From the NCBI GenBank assembly GCA_963971225.1, contig OZ020269.1, positions 92,938,865-93,002,864 on the forward strand: a stretch of 64,000 nucleotides of DNA. Reading direction: 5' to 3'. Shown one piece after another: positions 13,815-26,014 of the stretch (positions are counted from its first letter, which is position 1; each line of letters begins with the position of its first letter). The translations under genes and the position numbers were made by a program. The DNA is from Melieria omissa. Taxonomy: Eukaryota; Arthropoda; Insecta; Diptera; Ulidiidae. Under the pieces are notes generated by a model. The model worked only from the letters and a program-made list of their open reading frames with translations. It was not told the DNA's origin and made no database searches.

Positions 13815-14220
13815 GTTAGCTAAAAGGCCAAGTCAGCTATGCATAGAACCTTTTGGATCCCTAGCGGTACCAGAGTTCCCAGCGTTGCTATTTGGTAAAA
13901 ACCAAAAATGTTGCCAGAGTGGGTGATTAACCCATCGTTGGCAGTCCTTAGTGTCATCAATCTCGCTTCTGTGTGAAGAAATTTTCGTGTAAGCTTCATA
14001 AGCGATATCTGTAAATCCGTATGGTTAGGGGAGCTGGAAGGCCAAGTCAGCTACACATAAATCCTGTTGGATAGTGGTACCAGACACAGTTTCCTAGCTT
14101 TGAGATTCTCTTAATCGATTGAAATTCTGAAAAAGTGGGTGTTTATCCTATCGCCAGTGGTTCTAATAGGTGTCATCTATTTTGCCTTACCGCTTTCGTG
14201 TAGTAAAATGTTGACTTAGC
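13815..14220. repeat. ~210-bp imperfect direct duplication
   Basis: AAGGCCAAGTCAGCTA at 13827 and 14039 begins two similar blocks, each followed by GGTACCAGA, then GTGGGTG.TTA.CC.ATCG.C, then GTGTCATC. The unit is about 210 bp. A related piece is at 3225-3290. Likely the tail of a degenerate retrotransposon. Confidence 0.6.
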
Positions 14221-14499
14221 TATGTCTATACGCGACTTCTCTACATCCTTTGCTCACAGGTACGAAGTGTTCGTGGATAACACAGACGGTTGGTGCATTG
14301 GATGAACTTGACGCTGTGTCATTTTTCGTTAGTGATTACTAGGACTACTGGATATAAAAAGCTGCTGGGTGCTGCCCATCGACTGATGGAAGTATGAAGG
14401 ACATAAACTTGACCCAAAATAATGGAATCGGGTAACATTGATAGGTTGAGAAGTAACTAGAACGACCAGAAATCCTTAAAATTTGGTGACGAATCGTTG

Positions 14500-15150
14500 A
14501 ATCGCTCTCGAGCTGTAGTGGAAGTTTTACAACATAATCAACTTTGTAAAATATTAATTTTCTATGCTCTTATCACAGTTTTTAGTAGTGCACTCATTTC
14601 ATATAATAGTTTCATATAGTAGTGCACTCATTTCATATAAATATTTAAAATAAAACACTTATTCATACAATTCATGTAATTTCAAGATAGGTGCAATTAC
14701 TGTGGGACTCTCTTCCTCCTTCAACTGTTTTTTTTCTTTTCAACAAAAGTTTTGTTTCACACAAAAATTTTGTGTTGCGGTGATGCTCTACCACTGTCCG
14801 AGCAGACTTTGTATACAAGCAGCGCAAAAAGTGCAGCAGCAACAAATATGCAACGACAGCAACAACGACAACAACTAATGCTACTACGAAGCGCAATGAG
14901 TTGTTAAATGTCATGAACTTTTGCTTTTGCCACTAAACATTTAGGTAGCAATTTTTATTGCTGCTGCTGTAGTTGTTGTTGTTGCCATCGTAACAGGTTG
15001 CAGCTTGAGGAAGGCGCCAGCACTGCTGCTGTCAATTTTTTTAGCCAAAAAAAAAAAACAACAAAACGCTGAGCAGTTGTGTCTGGCTTCAACTTTGGCC
15101 TTTTTGGTGAGATAAGCATTTGTTGTTGGTAATTAAATACATAAAAAATT
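14500..15150. other. AT-rich spacer with CTG/TTG runs
   Basis: A short direct repeat GTAGTGCACTCATTTCATAT occurs twice (about 14584 and 14619). CAA/TTG runs follow. I see no gene. Confidence 0.4.
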
Positions 15151-15169
15151 AGTTATGTTTTGCTGTTGT

Positions 15170-16275
15170 TTTATTGTATTTTATTTAATTTTGTTTTATT
15201 TTATTGTATTGTTTTGTATTTTATTTATTTATTTTTTTATTTATTTAGTAGTTTTTTGTTTATTTGTTTATTAATTATTAATTAATTAATTTTATTTCTC
15301 TTGCATTTCAGTTTATTTCAGTTAATTTCATTTCATTTTATTGTTTTATTTCGTTTCATTTTATTTGTTTTATTTTATTTTATATTTATTTATTTTATTG
15401 TATTTTATTTATTTATTTTACTTTATTTTTTATTGTATTTTATTTTATACTTGTATTTTATTTTATTTTGTTTTATTTAAATTTTCTTTAGTTTATTTTA
15501 CTTTACTTTATTTAATTTAATTTTATTTTATTTTGTTTCTTATTATTAATTGTTGTTTAGTTTTGTTTTATTATATTTTATTAATTTTATTGTATTTTTT
15601 TTTACTTTATTTTATTTCAATTTATTTTATTTAATTTCCTTTTTAATTTATTTTTTATTAATTTATTGAGTTAAATTTTATGTTAGTATTTATTAATTTA
15701 TGATTATTTATTTTATTTTATTTTTTTTTTATTTTATTTTATTTTATTTTATTGTATTTTATTTATTTTATTATTTTATTTTGCTTTAATTTATTTAACT
15801 TTATTTTACTTTATTTTGCTTTATTTTATTTTATTTTATTTTATTTTATTTTATTTTATTTTATTTTATTTTATTTTATTTTATTTTATTTTAATTTATT
15901 TATTTTGTTGTATTTTAATCTATGTTATTTTGTCTTATTTTATTTTATTTTATTTTATTTTATTTTATTTTATTTTATTTTATTTTATTTTATTTTGTTT
16001 TTTTTTATTTTATTTTGTTTTATTTTATTTTATTTTATTTTATTTTATTTTTTTAGTTTATTTTATTTTAATTTATTTTATTTTATTTTATTTTATTTTA
16101 TTTTATTTTATTTTATTTTATTTTATTTTATTTTATTTTATTTATATTTTAATTCATTTGTTTTTATTATTTTATTAAATTAAATTTTAATTTATTATAT
16201 AATTAGTTTATTTGTTTGAGTTTTTTGTTTTATTTTATTAATTTTTTTATTTTGTTTCATTATGTTTTATTTTTT
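15170..16275. repeat. TTTTA pentanucleotide tract, ~1.1 kb
   Basis: Degenerate at the edges and nearly pure TTTTA in the middle (15825-15890, 15937-15995, 16020-16140). The 120-143-residue frames made of Phe-Ile-Leu-Tyr are translations of the repeat. Confidence 0.95.
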
Positions 16276-17025
16276 TTTATTCACTGCATTCGTTTCGTAA
16301 TGTTGAATCGGTTTAAGCGATCGCTGCTAGTAGCTGCGTTGCACCATGGCGTCACATGTGGCAGCTACAACACGGAAAACAGCACTAACAAGGCACAAAA
16401 ACAACAACACACCGCAATTACAACAATTGCAACTAAAACTGCAACACAGCATCAACGATAATATGCACAACAACACCAACATTAAAAACTTACAACCTAA
16501 AAGGCAACACAGCACAAGAAAACAAAAACAAAAAAAACGGCTTAAAAAAGACAGACGGCGGCTTATGAACGCCGCAACTTACCCATTAGCCAGCAGGCGG
16601 CAAATGTCAAAGTTATCCAAAATCGCACCAACAGCAAAGTTGACTGCATTTTGTTGGCCTGTTTTGCTTTTTGCACTTCACTGAGAATTTCCAAACGCAA
16701 ACAGTTCGTTGGCAGCTTTAAATTTTCACTACAGCTGCGACTGAAGTTTCGTTGTTGTTTTTTGTTGGGAGTTGTTTGTTGTTTTTCACCTGTTTTCTTG
16801 TTAATTATAGAGCGAGTCTCTTTTGGCATTTACATACAAATTTTCAACCGATTTTTTGTAATTATATATTTTTTTTACGAAATTGGGTTTTCAATGGTTT
16901 CTCGCTTCAAAGCAAACAACGAAAAAAAATCCAACACTCCGAGCGCTTTTCAAATTAAAATGCACACAGCGTCGACATCAGCAACGCGCACAGCAACAAC
17001 ACACAAATGTTTCAATGCGTAGAAT

Positions 17026-17364
17026 TTGGTGGACGGCAAAACTTCTGGAGCGCGAGACAGCAACAACAAAAAACCTCATCAAATGCAAACGCCTAGCCGG
17101 CACGCAAATGAATGCCAGCGCATGTCCAACGAACGCGCAGCGCAATTAAAAAGCGAAAATCCTTTATGCCGCGCGGCAAAAATCAACAGCACAGCCAATA
17201 ACGCGCACACAAACAACACAACACGACGCACTCAACAACTCGGTGGCAGCGTCAGCGACAGCGACTATGTGGGCCGCAGGGCTGACAGGCGCGCGTCCAC
17301 GGACAGCATAATTAAGACGCCGCTGCTGGGGCGCGTCGAAGGGCGAATCACTGCCGCGGGCTGA
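17026..17364 (+). CDS. unrecognised open frame, 112 residues, low confidence
   Basis: Starts MVDGKTSG... and ends ...GSVSDSDYVGRRADRRASTD then SIIKTPLLGRVEGRITAAG at a TGA. The last 45 codons are G/C-rich at third positions and read like a real, phosphorylatable basic protein (RRAS), whereas the first half is Asn/Ser-rich and unremarkable. No domain is recognised. It could equally be chance in G/C-rich DNA; both minus frames are also open here. Confidence 0.25.
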   Translation: MVDGKTSGARDSNNKKPHQMQTPSRHANECQRMSNERAAQLKSENPLCRAAKINSTANNAHTNNTTRRTQQLGGSVSDSDYVGRRADRRASTDSIIKTPLLGRVEGRITAAG

Positions 17365-17744
17365 TGCTGGCGGTGGTGGTTGCACGGATGCTGCTGCTGC
17401 TGCTGGTCGTCGTCGTGGTGGTGGCGGCGGCGAGAATGCTGTCGCTGCTGGTCACAACACAATAAATACGCGTAACCCACACAAGCCGACACTCGAGACG
17501 CGCCTGCAGTGAAGTAAATTCCGACTGTGCCGCCGCGTTGCTCGTCAAATGTTGTTCAAGACTCTACTTATATGTTATTGACAGTTGTTGTTGTTGTATT
17601 GGTGTTGGCCACTTGTGGTAAGCGAGCACTATGCGCGTCCAATTGACAATTCATCAACGTCGTTCCGCAGTCCAGTCGCAACTGAGGCGACACACCAGCG
17701 CTCAAACAACGCCAAGCCGGCGCGGAGTTAAACTGGAGTTTCGA

Positions 17745-17755
17745 ATATATAAAAA
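17745..17755 (+). promoter_or_regulatory. possible TATA box
   Basis: ATATATAAAAA within a G/C-rich region, followed by purine-rich DNA. No clear initiator 25-30 bp downstream. Low confidence. Confidence 0.2.
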
Positions 17756-18399
17756 TAGCAGCCGAAGAGCAAAGCCGAAAGTGCAGCGCAATGCAATCAA
17801 GTCGCCGTTCAAGTCGAAGTTGCAAGCGAAGCCAGTTTGGTTTGGTGTTGTTGTTGGCGATGGTGGCAACTGAAAAAGCGAACGCGTTGTAAGGCGACCG
17901 AAAAAAAATGAACGTATCGCCGATGCACAGACGCTACGAAACGACAATGCGCTACGTTATGCTGGTGCGGCCAGACTGAAACCGAAACTGAAATTCGAGC
18001 ATAGCGTTGGTCGTTGGCTGGTTGACGCCAACTCCAGCCGTGTGACGCTATGTTGGTGTGTGTTTGCACCACTCAAACCCGTCTTGAAGCCAAGAGTTAG
18101 TAAATTCGATGTTCGAATTTTCCGCTGAGCGCCTCGCTGACTTGGGCCAAAGAGTCGAAGTGAACGCCAAGTAGCGGCACTGAGCTGACTTCGATGCGGT
18201 TGGAGCGAGTTTCGACGTTTTCTTTGGTCCATGTCAACACGAAGCGGCACTGCCGCTCGTTAGCTCGCAGTTCGAATTTCCCATATGGCTGCGTAAGCAG
18301 TGTCGGAATTTGAATGTCTCACGCGCTGAATATGTGCTGAGCGAGACATTTCTTTGTGTTCAGAAACGTTGGTATTCGCACTGAGCAGTTAGCAGTCGA

Positions 18400-19600
18400 T
18401 GAAGTCAGTTGGTATCAGTCGAAAGCCGAATTGCCGAATTCGAAATTCGCTGTTTCGATATTCAAGAAAATTGTGCACTGCTAATTTCTTAGTTGCGAAA
18501 GATTTAAGCAGCCAAGTTATATGCGAAATTCGAAATTCAATTTTTCGAAAATCTAAAAATTGTTTTACTGCGTTTTGCTCAGAGCACAAATTAAAGCCAA
18601 AAATTCAAGTAACTTGGTTGCTGGGTGTTGATATTATAAGCGAAATTCGAAATTGAATTTTTCGAAATTCGAAAAATTGTTTACTGCTTTTTGTTCAGAG
18701 CGCAAATTTAAGCAGCCAAAGTCAGTTAAAATATGCAAAAGAATTTTGAAATCCTATTTTTTTTCAAAATTGAAGAAAATTGTGGCACTGCATTTTGGTT
18801 GATTGCGGAAAAATTTAAATCGTAAAAGAATTTCAAAGAAATTCAAAACTTAAACAAATTGTTCATCTTTGTTGATTGCGAAAAAATTCAACAGCCGGCT
18901 AATTTCGCCCTTATAATGTTAAGAAAATTCGAAATTCGCATTTTCGAAATTCAAGTAAATTGTAGTGAAGCAGCAATGTTAGCTAATATGGCAAACGGAA
19001 TTCAAAATAAAATTTTTCGAAATTGAATATATTAGTTTGCTGCTATTTTGTTTATTGCAAGGAACCCACAAAGTTAGTTAATACTGTAAAGGAATTTCGA
19101 AATAGACTTTTTTGAAATTCAACCACACTGTCGTATTGCAAATGCAAATAAGTGAAGCAGTTGAAGCAGCAAGTAAGTGCAAAGTTAGTTAATATGGCAA
19201 ACGGAATTCAAAAATAAAATGTTTCGAAATTGAAAAAATTGTTTTACTGTTATTTCATTTATTATTATTATTCATTAAAAAAATTAAGCATTTCAGCAGC
19301 TGCCCATCAGTTTATATTTTAAGAAAATACTTGAAATTCTCCTTTTTGAAATTTAGCGAAATTGTCATATTTCGTTATTAACTTTAAAGGTAAAGGATAT
19401 TCGAAATTGACTTTTTCGAAATTCATATAATTAAACATTTCAGCGGCTTCCCATTAGTTTATTTTTCAAAAATGACTCGAAATTCGCTTTTTCGAAATTT
19501 AACTAAATTCATATATTTTTTTATTAGTCAAAATTTGAGTAACTAGCTAAATTCGAAATTCGATTTTCAAAAATGTGAAAAAATTACTTGAAATACTTAA
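18400..19600. repeat. ~110-bp tandem repeat array rich in GAAATTCGAAATT
   Basis: Units of the form GCGAAATTCGAAATTCAATT TTTCGAAA followed by AAATTGTTTTACTGC.TTTTG and TCAGAGC.CAAATT start at about 18425, 18530 and 18645, then more diverged at about 18740, 18920, 19000, 19090, 19205 and 19390. The first copies are clearest. The core is near-palindromic (AATTTCGAATTTCG-like), which makes the same motif appear on both strands. Confidence 0.8.
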
Positions 19601-20381
19601 TTCCATTTTCTTTCATAATTGGTTTCAATATTGAAGATGGAATAAGAAAAATGTTTGCCAAATTTCTTTCACATGCAGATATTTTCAGATTCGAAAATCT
19701 ATTCGAAATTATTGTTGAAATTAATTGTGTACCTATTCGCTATATACTGTACTCGCTATATTTGTTTCAATTTAAAAATTTTAACTGGTATTAGAAAAAT
19801 AACTCCTTAAGTTATTTGTGATGAGTTATCAACCAAACAGATTTTCAACCCAAAAACCAATTGGATCTTTACGTCCCGAGCTTCTCATTTCCTCTGGTCG
19901 CGAAAATTTAAACTTTTGAACAGTCAGGTTAAGTCTTAAATGTTAACCTTATACAAATATTATACAGCAGTTTTATTTTTAACTCGAAAGAGCTAAAGTG
20001 GTTAATACAAAACATTTGTAGATTTTACGTTAAGGAAATCATAACTTTTTTATATCAGATATCATATAGTGAGAACAAACGGAGCTTCTATGCGGCTTTG
20101 CACGCAAGTTTGAAGTAAATGGGTCCAATCAATCAAGTTTCTTCATACAACACTTTAACCCATATTTTGCTTCTTTAGACCCCAATTTCAACAACCGTCA
20201 AGGACGTCAACCTTAGAACTTTTAAATCGTTTCTTTTCCGAAGACTACAAAACCATATTTCGAAAAAAAAGTCGTTTGGATACGGAAAAAACAAACTCCA
20301 TATATATCCTATTATCCTGTATTTATTTATTTATATTTTCTTTAACTATCACAATACCCGATTATTCTCTTTTTCCATAAC

Positions 20382-20540
20382 CAGTGGCGGATTAAGGGGG
20401 GTGTTTTGGGGGTTGAAACCCCCCCGAAATATTTGGATCGCCTATAAAACTACATACAAATTAAAAGGCATTTTACAAATATTAAAAAATTATTTTTTGA
20501 AACCCCCCTCCGAAATATTTTTCTGAATCCGCGCCTGTCC
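20382..20540. mobile_element. short MITE-like element
   Basis: Left end CAGTGGCGGATTAAGGGGGG and right end ...GAATCCGCGCCTGTC are imperfect inverted repeats. Inside them GGGTTGAAACCCCCC and GAAACCCCCCTCCGAAATAT form a second inverted/direct pair. About 160 bp, no coding. Ends of type CAGTGGCGGAT are common in insect MITEs. Confidence 0.5.
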
Positions 20541-20590
20541 ATAACGGTCTGACAAGACCATGGGGGTTTCAACTAAATATGAGGTTTTAA

Positions 20591-21311
20591 GGGGGTCTTC
20601 TACCTTGTTGGTTCAAAAAAATCGATTTTATTTTTTTTGCAGTTTTGTGGCCTAGAAGGTACTAGAAATATAATATTCAAAGGGTATAACCGAAATCTTA
20701 TTATTTCGGGGTTTTTAGAGTCATCGAATATAGCTCCGCATGCTGTTATCGCAGCGCTCATCGCCACTTTAAATGCAATTTCCCAAAAGTTGTGTTTTTG
20801 CAACTGGTTGGCAAGATATCTCGAGAACTAATTGATCAATTAACTAAAGTGATATATCAAAATTTGCGGAAAACATGTGGCTATCGTTTGACACGAGCTT
20901 TTTAGATTTTTTTCATTTTAACGATTTTTACAGCTATTCTTGACCTTGAAAACGTAGACATTTTTGTTTGTTTGTTGCCTGTTTCGTGAAATTTTGGAAT
21001 TTTTCAAAAACCTCGTGTCAAACGATAGCCAAAGTCATAAAGAAACTAAATCATTTTGGTTTTTTTGTTTCAGACGACTTTCATGGGCTGAATCGTGACA
21101 ACCGTTTTAGTATAAATTTTTCGTAAGGGACATTTCAAGGTCAAATCACGGTCAAACTAGAGACAGTAAAATTTCAGAAAAATTAATGTTGGAAGTATAG
21201 AAATAAACGAATTCAATGCAAAAAACCGAACCTTGATTGCATTATTGGTTCCCCTACAATCTATTGTCAAAAAACAGTATCAAAAACGAGGCCACAAGGT
21301 AGAAGACCCCC
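20591..21311. mobile_element. 721-bp TTAA-flanked inverted-repeat element
   Basis: Starts GGGGGTCTTCTACCTTGT and ends with its exact inverse (18 of 18), flanked by TTAA on both sides (20587-20590, 21312-21315). TTAA target sites are typical of piggyBac-type elements. Inside is a perfect 19-bp inverted repeat (GGCTATCGTTTGACACGAG at 20879-20897 and 21012-21030). No transposase frame, so non-autonomous. Family unknown to me. Confidence 0.75.
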
Positions 21312-21547
21312 TTAAGTGGATGTCCACAGAACAGTAAATTTTACTACAATTATTTACTAATTCTTGATAGATGTTTCGTTACACAAGTTACAAGTCCTTG
21401 TTCTGTGTGTACGTTCAATTTCGAACTTCCGCTCCGAAAGCTAAATGAGTTTTAGCATGGACCCAAACCAACATGGAAGCATGCGGCAGAAGGAAGGAGA
21501 AAATAGCTATGAGTAAGTTTTGAGGTTTCCTTGACAGATTGTTGCAA

Positions 21548-21690
21548 TGTATTTTATTCAAAGTATTTTCCGTCGTTAGGTGAAACTTTTCCTCCATCTT
21601 TCAAGTGGCATACAGATTCCGCTTTGAAAAAAATCCTCGTTGAAAAAATCCAAGAAATGATCAAATTGTTCGTACGAAGTTAAGCGCTGC
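21548..21690 (-). pseudogene. mariner-like transposase C-terminal remnant
   Basis: On the minus strand FDHFLDFFNEDFFQSGICMP-LERWRKSFT, then after a frameshift NDGKYFE and a stop, matches the common mariner ending (...LPERW-K-V---G-YFE). The upstream catalytic part is absent. Dead fragment of a lineage different from the near-intact copy at 26.6 kb. Confidence 0.6.
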
Positions 21691-21699
21691 TCACCAAAA

Positions 21700-23038
21700 T
21701 GTGCACGGCCAAAATTTGCAAAATTACATTATAATTAAGTAAAATTGTTTGTCAATTAGATTGTATAAAGAGCCTTTTATTTCTTTATCAAAATTTTTTT
21801 CATAAAATCAAACAACATTTCATTGCACAACCCCAAAAATTTTCATTGCATAAACACTCGCATCCATTCGGATTCAAAAAAGAACGCAATTTTCATATCC
21901 ATTTGTTTACATATTTTTATGTTTTTATTACAATCAACTGGGGGAAAAGGTCAAAGGCCACACTCACACGTTTGCATTATACATTCAAGCACGCATTACA
22001 CGTCATTTTCACCCATTGCAAACGAAATTTCTGTATCGTTTTTCATTCCGGTTGGCATCGAGCCTGTAATTTTTATTTCATTCACGCAACTAACCCCCGT
22101 TGCCTCAGTTACTCGAATTGGTAAATGGTAAATGATGGCCATTGTGCGGGAATTTCCCTTTGCCATTTGCTATGTTGCATGCGGCACACATGTGGACAAT
22201 GCACTCGCACGCACGCAAGTACACGTGTACCGACCGACCATAGTCCGGGCAACGCATTGTCGTGGCATGTGCAGCATGGCCACTTGTTGTGTTGTTTCGT
22301 ACACGCATCCCGATCGTGAATTGTTGTCCGATCGTGGAAAAGGCACGTACCGATGCAACAACAACAGTTATGAGCTCATGTCAACTGTGACAATTGAATA
22401 AAGTGGACTTTATCGCTCAAGGTTTGGCAATTTTTGGCAATAAATTTCAACATGAGTTTTGTAAATTTGTAATTTTTGATTTTAGGGCTGTTTATTGATG
22501 CTAACAATTTTAAAATTTTAATTTCGTGACAAAGCAAATATTATTGAGATAATCATTTCCATAAAATATAAATTGCAGATATGATCTCAATAAATAAATA
22601 ATCCGTAAATTTCAAACATTTGATTGAAGCAGGATTTGAAGAAGTTTTGCTGCTAAACGAAATCTGACAGATGAGTTTTGTATAATAGTAACAATACATA
22701 TTTTGATTCTATAGGCTGAAAAGGTCATCAATTGAAAAGTGAATAACTCCATGAAATGATGGATGAGCTGATAAAAGCAATAAAAATTGTGTCCTGTCTT
22801 TTTGTGATTTTTATTTTTGTAAATTCCTGAATAGATCAGCGAACTGCTCCAGAAACATGGAGAAGTAGTGAACAAAAACCAACTTACAAGAGAGGATCTC
22901 TTAGGGTTTCATTGTTTGAAGACCACATGAACTATTTTCCAATAGAAATTTTTTTTGTTGCTGTAATATTCAACATTTTTCTCAACATCTCAAGCAGAGC
23001 AACAAATTAAAAAAATATATTAAATGAAGGTTTTGTGT
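21700..23038. other. non-coding DNA, no gene seen
   Basis: 21820-22420 is single-copy and moderately G/C-rich (with ACACGTGTAC and CGACCGACC words); 22430-23035 is AT-rich. Frames are short and overlap on both strands. Nothing recognised. Confidence 0.4.
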
Positions 23039-23042
23039 TTAA

Positions 23043-24499
23043 CTCTTTCGACCCCAAAGTTGCCTGAGAGCAACTTCACTTATTTGTCATCTTATAGCAA
23101 AAGCTACGATTGATTTCTGAATTTAATTTAAGTAGGCACCAAAAAATTAATCTTTTTTTATGTTCAATTACGGGGGTTTGGGAAGTCCAATTTGTTTTTT
23201 GTAGGCAGATAGATTGTACTTTTGTTTATATGTTGCCAAACTTACAGGTGTATAACTCTTATAATAAGAAAGTTACGTCATTTTATAAGATGAGTACGCT
23301 ATACGTGACTTGGGGCACTCGGTGCCCATAATATATCCTCATATATCACAGGGCAACAAATTTCGACTTTTTGTCGGCTTTTCTGGTTTTGACATCAGTT
23401 CTAGGGTAATAAGGGGCCGCTGATTTCGAATCCGCAAACCGTTTTCAAAACTTAGTTTCCGTTTTCGCAAACTTTTCGGATTTTCCCTGACTTTTTTCAC
23501 GTTTTCGATTGTAATTTCTAAACCAATCAACCGGTTGACATGATTTTCTCTTTGTGGTATTTACAGCCCCTCACGGCTTCTTCTCCAATGTAATTTTCTT
23601 TTATAAGTTTTACAATACCGCGGTAATTGGATGTCAAAGTCGGAAAATATGGAATTTCAAGGCGATTTCTTTGATGTCGAAAAACATACACATTTTTCGT
23701 AAATCAATAATCGAGTAAGGTACAACACGAAAGCGGAAACATCAAGTAATACAACACAGCCAAATTATTTGGTATAATTCCCATTCTCATCGAAATAATA
23801 CCAAAAATGTACCTTAGTCATTTTCATCATTTTTCATACATTTTCCTTAAAAAATGAGGGGCCTCAAAATATGCAAAGTTCTTTTTCACAAAATATTATG
23901 CCGATGCTGATACGGACTTAGATATTGATAAAGATGCAGACAATATTCCAAAAACGTCAACACCAAATCAAAACGCATCAAAAACCCAACGGAGAATTTC
24001 ACCAATTTGAGCGGTTCAAAACCAAAACTTTATATGATTTTTATATTTTTCAGTTAAAAAATCTTTTTTCTGACAATAAATAACGGTTTCAATAAATTAT
24101 TTGCATAAATAAACGAAATATTGGCCTTTTTATAAAAAAAATTCAAAAAAAGCTAAAATTTCCATACAAAATACACTACTGAGTGCACTGAGTGCCCAAG
24201 TCACGAGATTAAGTTGTATAGCCAAGTCTAAGGTTAATAATGAATGAATAAAATCAAAAAGTGATAATTTTGTATTTTTCCATATATATAAAATAATTTT
24301 TCTGTATTTAAAAAATACTGATACAAAACTTATTTAACCCGTTTCAAGCTAAAATTGTGCAAAAGTAAACTAGCTCTAGAACTCTAACAAAGAGGCGTGG
24401 CGACTTCAAATGTCGTGTGCACACTTCTTAGGCAAGTTTCATGATTCAAACACCAAAAAGTAATATCGAGACACAGGGTAAAATTCGGGATTGAAAGGG
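23043..24499 (+). mobile_element. TTAA-flanked piggyBac-type non-autonomous element, copy A
   Basis: Left end CTCTTTCGACCCCAAAGTTG and right end, inverted, CCCTTTCAATCCCGAATTTT, each preceded by TTAA (23039-23042, 24500-24503). Left-end internal sequence (TTGCCTGAGAGCAACTTCAC, then ...AAGTAGGCACCAA) and right-end sequence (AAAGAGGCGTGGCGACTTCA) recur inverted in copy B at 26568-28692. Copy A carries a 902-bp insertion (23304-24205); without it the element is about 555 bp. No transposase frame. Confidence 0.85.
23304..24205. mobile_element. 902-bp inverted-repeat element nested in copy A
   Basis: Left end CGTGACTTGGGGCACTCGGT, right end inverted CGTGACTTGGGCACTCAGTG: one gap and one mismatch in 20. 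Copy B lacks this block, which identifies it as an insertion. The interior is AT-rich and has no credible protein. The target duplication is not clear. Superfamily unknown. Confidence 0.7.
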
Positions 24500-24503
24500 T
24501 TAA

Positions 24504-25760
24504 GGCTTTTTATTTTATTTTTTTTAAGTTTGGTTGTTTGAAGACGCCTCCTAATTTTTCATGAGGAATATTTTCCCAACAGACAAGAGAGTATTTGTTT
24601 TCAATATTTTACTCAATACAAGCTTTTTATGAAAAAAATTTTCCAAAAAACATGAAAAAGGTTTCATCTGCATACAAAAAATTTTCACATCTTTAATGCA
24701 AACAACTTTGCCCTAGACATCTAAATTCTAGCTCTTCAAGTTTTCATACTTGGTCTATAGAGATCTACAGAGACCCCTTTAACTTTTAAGTGCAAATTAC
24801 AAGCAACTCAGACATGCTGGACTGGCAAAAATTATCTGACCGATGTCCTCTTTCAGAAATATATGGTTGTTACTCTAATCACAATGGGCCCATATATAGG
24901 CCTAAGTGCGTCTCATACAGAGGCAACCTAACCTACTCTGTTGCACAGAAAAGTTCAACATTGTTGTACTTGTTGTGTACTTTTAATGAATGAACTAATG
25001 CTAAAATGAAACGCCAGAAATTCGCCCAATTTTTTAAGGAAATTATTACGATTACGATTAAGGGCCCGAATACAGTGCTGACGACAGCGAAAGAGCCACA
25101 TGACTACACGATGGCTTTGACTTTTACCATCGCCATGTAGTCATCTACTTGATTAGAATGAAAGCTGCAGCAACACTAACAAAAACGTATTCTTACGCTT
25201 AATTACAAATTGGATCATCTTTGTTTCGACGATTGAATCTGTTACAAGCATGGGAAACAAATAAACCACAATTTTTTTATATTCAGTTTGTTTATAGTGT
25301 TTTTTTATGACTATTTTATTTTATAAGGTGTACTACAATTAAAAAAAATGTAAATATTCCCATCTAATGCTGTTCCTACGTTAATAATCTTTCCCAACAT
25401 CTATGAGCTTGGTGAAGTTAAATTTAGTATCCCTGAATTGTTTCTTCAAAATCTAGTCAACTACTCGGCTTCGCCTACACCTCTTCTAAATAACAGAACA
25501 CAGAATATTCAAGAGAATTGCATGGCAGATAAGCCAGAACCCATTAGTGCACCACGAAACAAATTAGTTATGAATTTGCCAATCTTGGTATCGCCTCATC
25601 ACGTGTGAGATTATTAATAATGATTAATGATGCTACGACAAACAGTGGAAATGAATTGTGTTGGTAAGGCAACGAGACAGGTTTGACCTTAACCTCAATT
25701 GCTTCGAACTATTGAAATCATTTGAAAGAAAACAAACTGGAACTGTGAGGTTCTCACGGG
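24504..25760. other. AT-rich non-coding DNA with a LINE-tail piece
   Basis: 24898-24940 (CCTAAGTGCGTCTCATACAG, AGGCAACCTAACCTAC) is the inverse of the piece at 3936-3980. The rest shows no gene. Confidence 0.4.
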
Positions 25761-25769
25761 ACATGAGCC

Positions 25770-25990
25770 AAGCACTGTAAATGTTGTTACACCCCTATGG
25801 GTATTTCGCATTCTGATGTAGAGGGAAACGAAAAGGCAGACAAGCTGGCCAGAGTTGGATCTACGGTTCACTTCGTAGGACCTGAACCAGAGTTATCTGA
25901 GTACAAAGCTGCACATGGCGAAGAAAAAAGTTCGCTTCCGCCAGGACACGTACACATGTGTAATCGCTATGGCAAAAATCCTTCAATTGG
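25770..25990 (+). pseudogene. LINE RNase H domain fragment
   Basis: The frame YTPMGISHSDVEGNEKADKL ARVGS...FVGPEPELSEYK matches the end of the RNase H domain in I/jockey-type LINEs, where WVPGHSGV-GNEKADELAR is usual. Only the last motif (GNEKAD) is preserved; the WVPGH part has decayed. It runs directly into a mariner remnant. Confidence 0.7.
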
Positions 25991-26014
25991 GCTACGAACT
26001 GCTACCATATCCAG

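Larger units (their letters stand above)
16290..18390. other. G/C-rich single-copy region, possible promoter or first-exon area
   Basis: G/C content is clearly above that of the flanks, with CAA, CTG and GTG/GTC runs, few repeats and short frames on both strands. A TATATAAAAA box lies at about 17745-17755. This would fit the 5' region of an unseen gene, but no splice-supported coding exon could be shown. Confidence 0.3.

Noticed and set aside
15752..16183. Open frames of 120-143 residues composed of Phe, Ile, Leu, Tyr
   Set aside because: They are translations of the TTTTA repeat; three frames are open at once.
16346..16684. 112-residue plus-strand frame starting MASHVAATTRKT
   Set aside because: Asn/Gln/Lys-rich and driven by CAA runs; no recognisable domain or splice context.
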